Source: Acetobacteraceae bacterium
GTDB lineage: Bacteria > Pseudomonadota > Alphaproteobacteria > Acetobacterales > Acetobacteraceae
Assembly: GCA_027311485.1 (NCBI GenBank)
Contig: DAICYU010000263.1
Location: forward strand, 1 to 6,107
Length of the DNA: 6,107 bases
Reading direction: 5' to 3'
The notes below the pieces were generated by a model that was given only the letters and a program-made list of their open reading frames with translations, ran no database searches and had not been told where the DNA came from. The position numbers and the translations under genes are program-made. Shown here one piece after another: positions 5,962 to 6,107 of this stretch; within the stretch, counting starts at the first letter, position 1; each line of letters opens with the position of its first letter.

Positions 5962-5989
5962 TTCCGCGCGCGGCAATTGCCGATATACT
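5962..5989 (+). promoter_or_regulatory. Candidate promoter for the gene starting at 6032
   Basis: TATACT (5984-5989) matches the sigma-70 -10 box at five of six positions and lies 42 bp before the start codon. The best upstream element at 16 bp is TTCCGC (5962-5967), a poor -35 box, so activation by a regulator would be plausible. Confidence 0.33.
5971..5982. promoter_or_regulatory. 12-bp perfect palindrome, candidate operator
   Basis: CGGCAATTGCCG is fully self-complementary and lies in the divergent region between the TAXI gene and the gene at 6032. It touches the -10-like TATACT (5984-5989), so a bound regulator could control the rightward gene and perhaps both. The left part overlaps a separate GC hairpin formed by GCCGCGC (5955-5961) and GCGCGGC (5968-5974). 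No regulator gene is visible nearby. Confidence 0.35.
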
Positions 5990-6018
5990 CCGGCCAGCGG
6001 GTTCCGCCCGATCAGATG

Positions 6019-6024
6019 AAGGAG
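6019..6024 (+). promoter_or_regulatory. Ribosome binding site of the right-edge gene
   Basis: AAGGAG lies 7 nt before the ATG at 6032. A second purine-rich stretch, GAGGAAG, follows directly. This strong site is the main evidence that the short open frame at the edge is a real gene. Confidence 0.75.
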
Positions 6025-6031
6025 AGGAAGC

Positions 6032-6107
6032 ATGACCGACGATCCCCAGCGGCATCCCTTGCGGCCGGATTTATTCCGGCCAGACGCCATTGCCACGGAC
6101 ACCGCGG
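6032..6107 (+). CDS. Start of an unidentified protein (3' end outside window)
   Basis: Only 25 codons are visible, beginning MTDDPQRHPLRPDLFRPD and continuing AIATDTA before the window ends. The start has an excellent AAGGAG site and a -10-like box upstream, so translation from here is likely. The N-terminus is polar, with no signal peptide. The HPL-P-LFRP-AI pattern vaguely recalls N-termini of alpha/beta hydrolase-fold esterases, but that is only an impression and no function is assigned. It is divergent from the TAXI gene, with a shared 137-bp regulatory region. Confidence 0.7.
   Translation, partial: MTDDPQRHPLRPDLFRPDAIATDTA

Noticed and set aside
5262..6035. Plus-strand open frame of 257 codons antisense to the TAXI gene
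   Set aside because: It has the composition of an antisense shadow, with no motif. The minus-strand frame has a signal peptide and the TAXI fold.
1..6107. CRISPR array, tRNA or rRNA genes, phage or toxin-antitoxin genes
   Set aside because: No regularly spaced direct repeats, cloverleaf-like segments with CCA ends, rRNA-like stretches or matching small gene pairs were seen on either strand.

Overview
This 6.1-kb window is GC-rich chromosomal DNA with strong G/C preference at third codon positions and ordinary metabolic genes. The protein families (a DUF2126 protein, a DUF2478 protein, a TAXI-type binding protein and a 400-residue luciferase-like oxidoreductase) suggest an alphaproteobacterium, perhaps Rhodospirillales/Acetobacteraceae. 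That placement is inferred from gene content and protein style only. Nothing in the window shows it is plasmid, phage or transposon DNA.

Layout from left to right. (1) Bases 2-1114, plus strand: the last 370 codons of a DUF2126-type transglutaminase-like protein, entering from the left. (2) Bases 1115-1278: a gap between convergent genes holding a perfect 16-bp inverted repeat and a second branched hairpin, together carrying six GATC sites in 94 bp. (3) Bases 1279-2781, minus strand: a complete NAD(P)-dependent aldehyde dehydrogenase. (4) Bases 2782-2969: a divergent promoter region containing a good match in core bases and exact spacing to a ModE-type molybdate-responsive operator (Mo-box). 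(5) Bases 2970-3518, plus strand: a DUF2478 protein. (6) Bases 3519-3569: a perfect 14-bp hairpin between convergent genes. (7) Bases 3570-4781, minus strand: a luciferase-like (LLM class) flavin-dependent oxidoreductase with a GTG start. (8) Bases 4896-5894, minus strand: an exported TAXI-family solute-binding protein, 114 bp upstream of the oxidoreductase gene and perhaps cotranscribed with it. (9) Bases 5895-6031: a divergent regulatory region with a 12-bp palindrome beside a -10-like box. (10) From 6032, plus strand: the first 25 codons of a gene that runs off the right edge.

How the genes might work together is inference. The binding protein could capture a periplasmic organic acid. The flavin monooxygenase and the aldehyde dehydrogenase could oxidise a related compound in successive steps. 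However, the aldehyde dehydrogenase and the oxidoreductase are separate transcription units with the DUF2478 gene between them, so the link is weak. The most specific regulatory observation is the Mo-box candidate just upstream of the DUF2478 gene. I do not see a clearly new multi-gene system here; the unusual content is in the intergenic regions.
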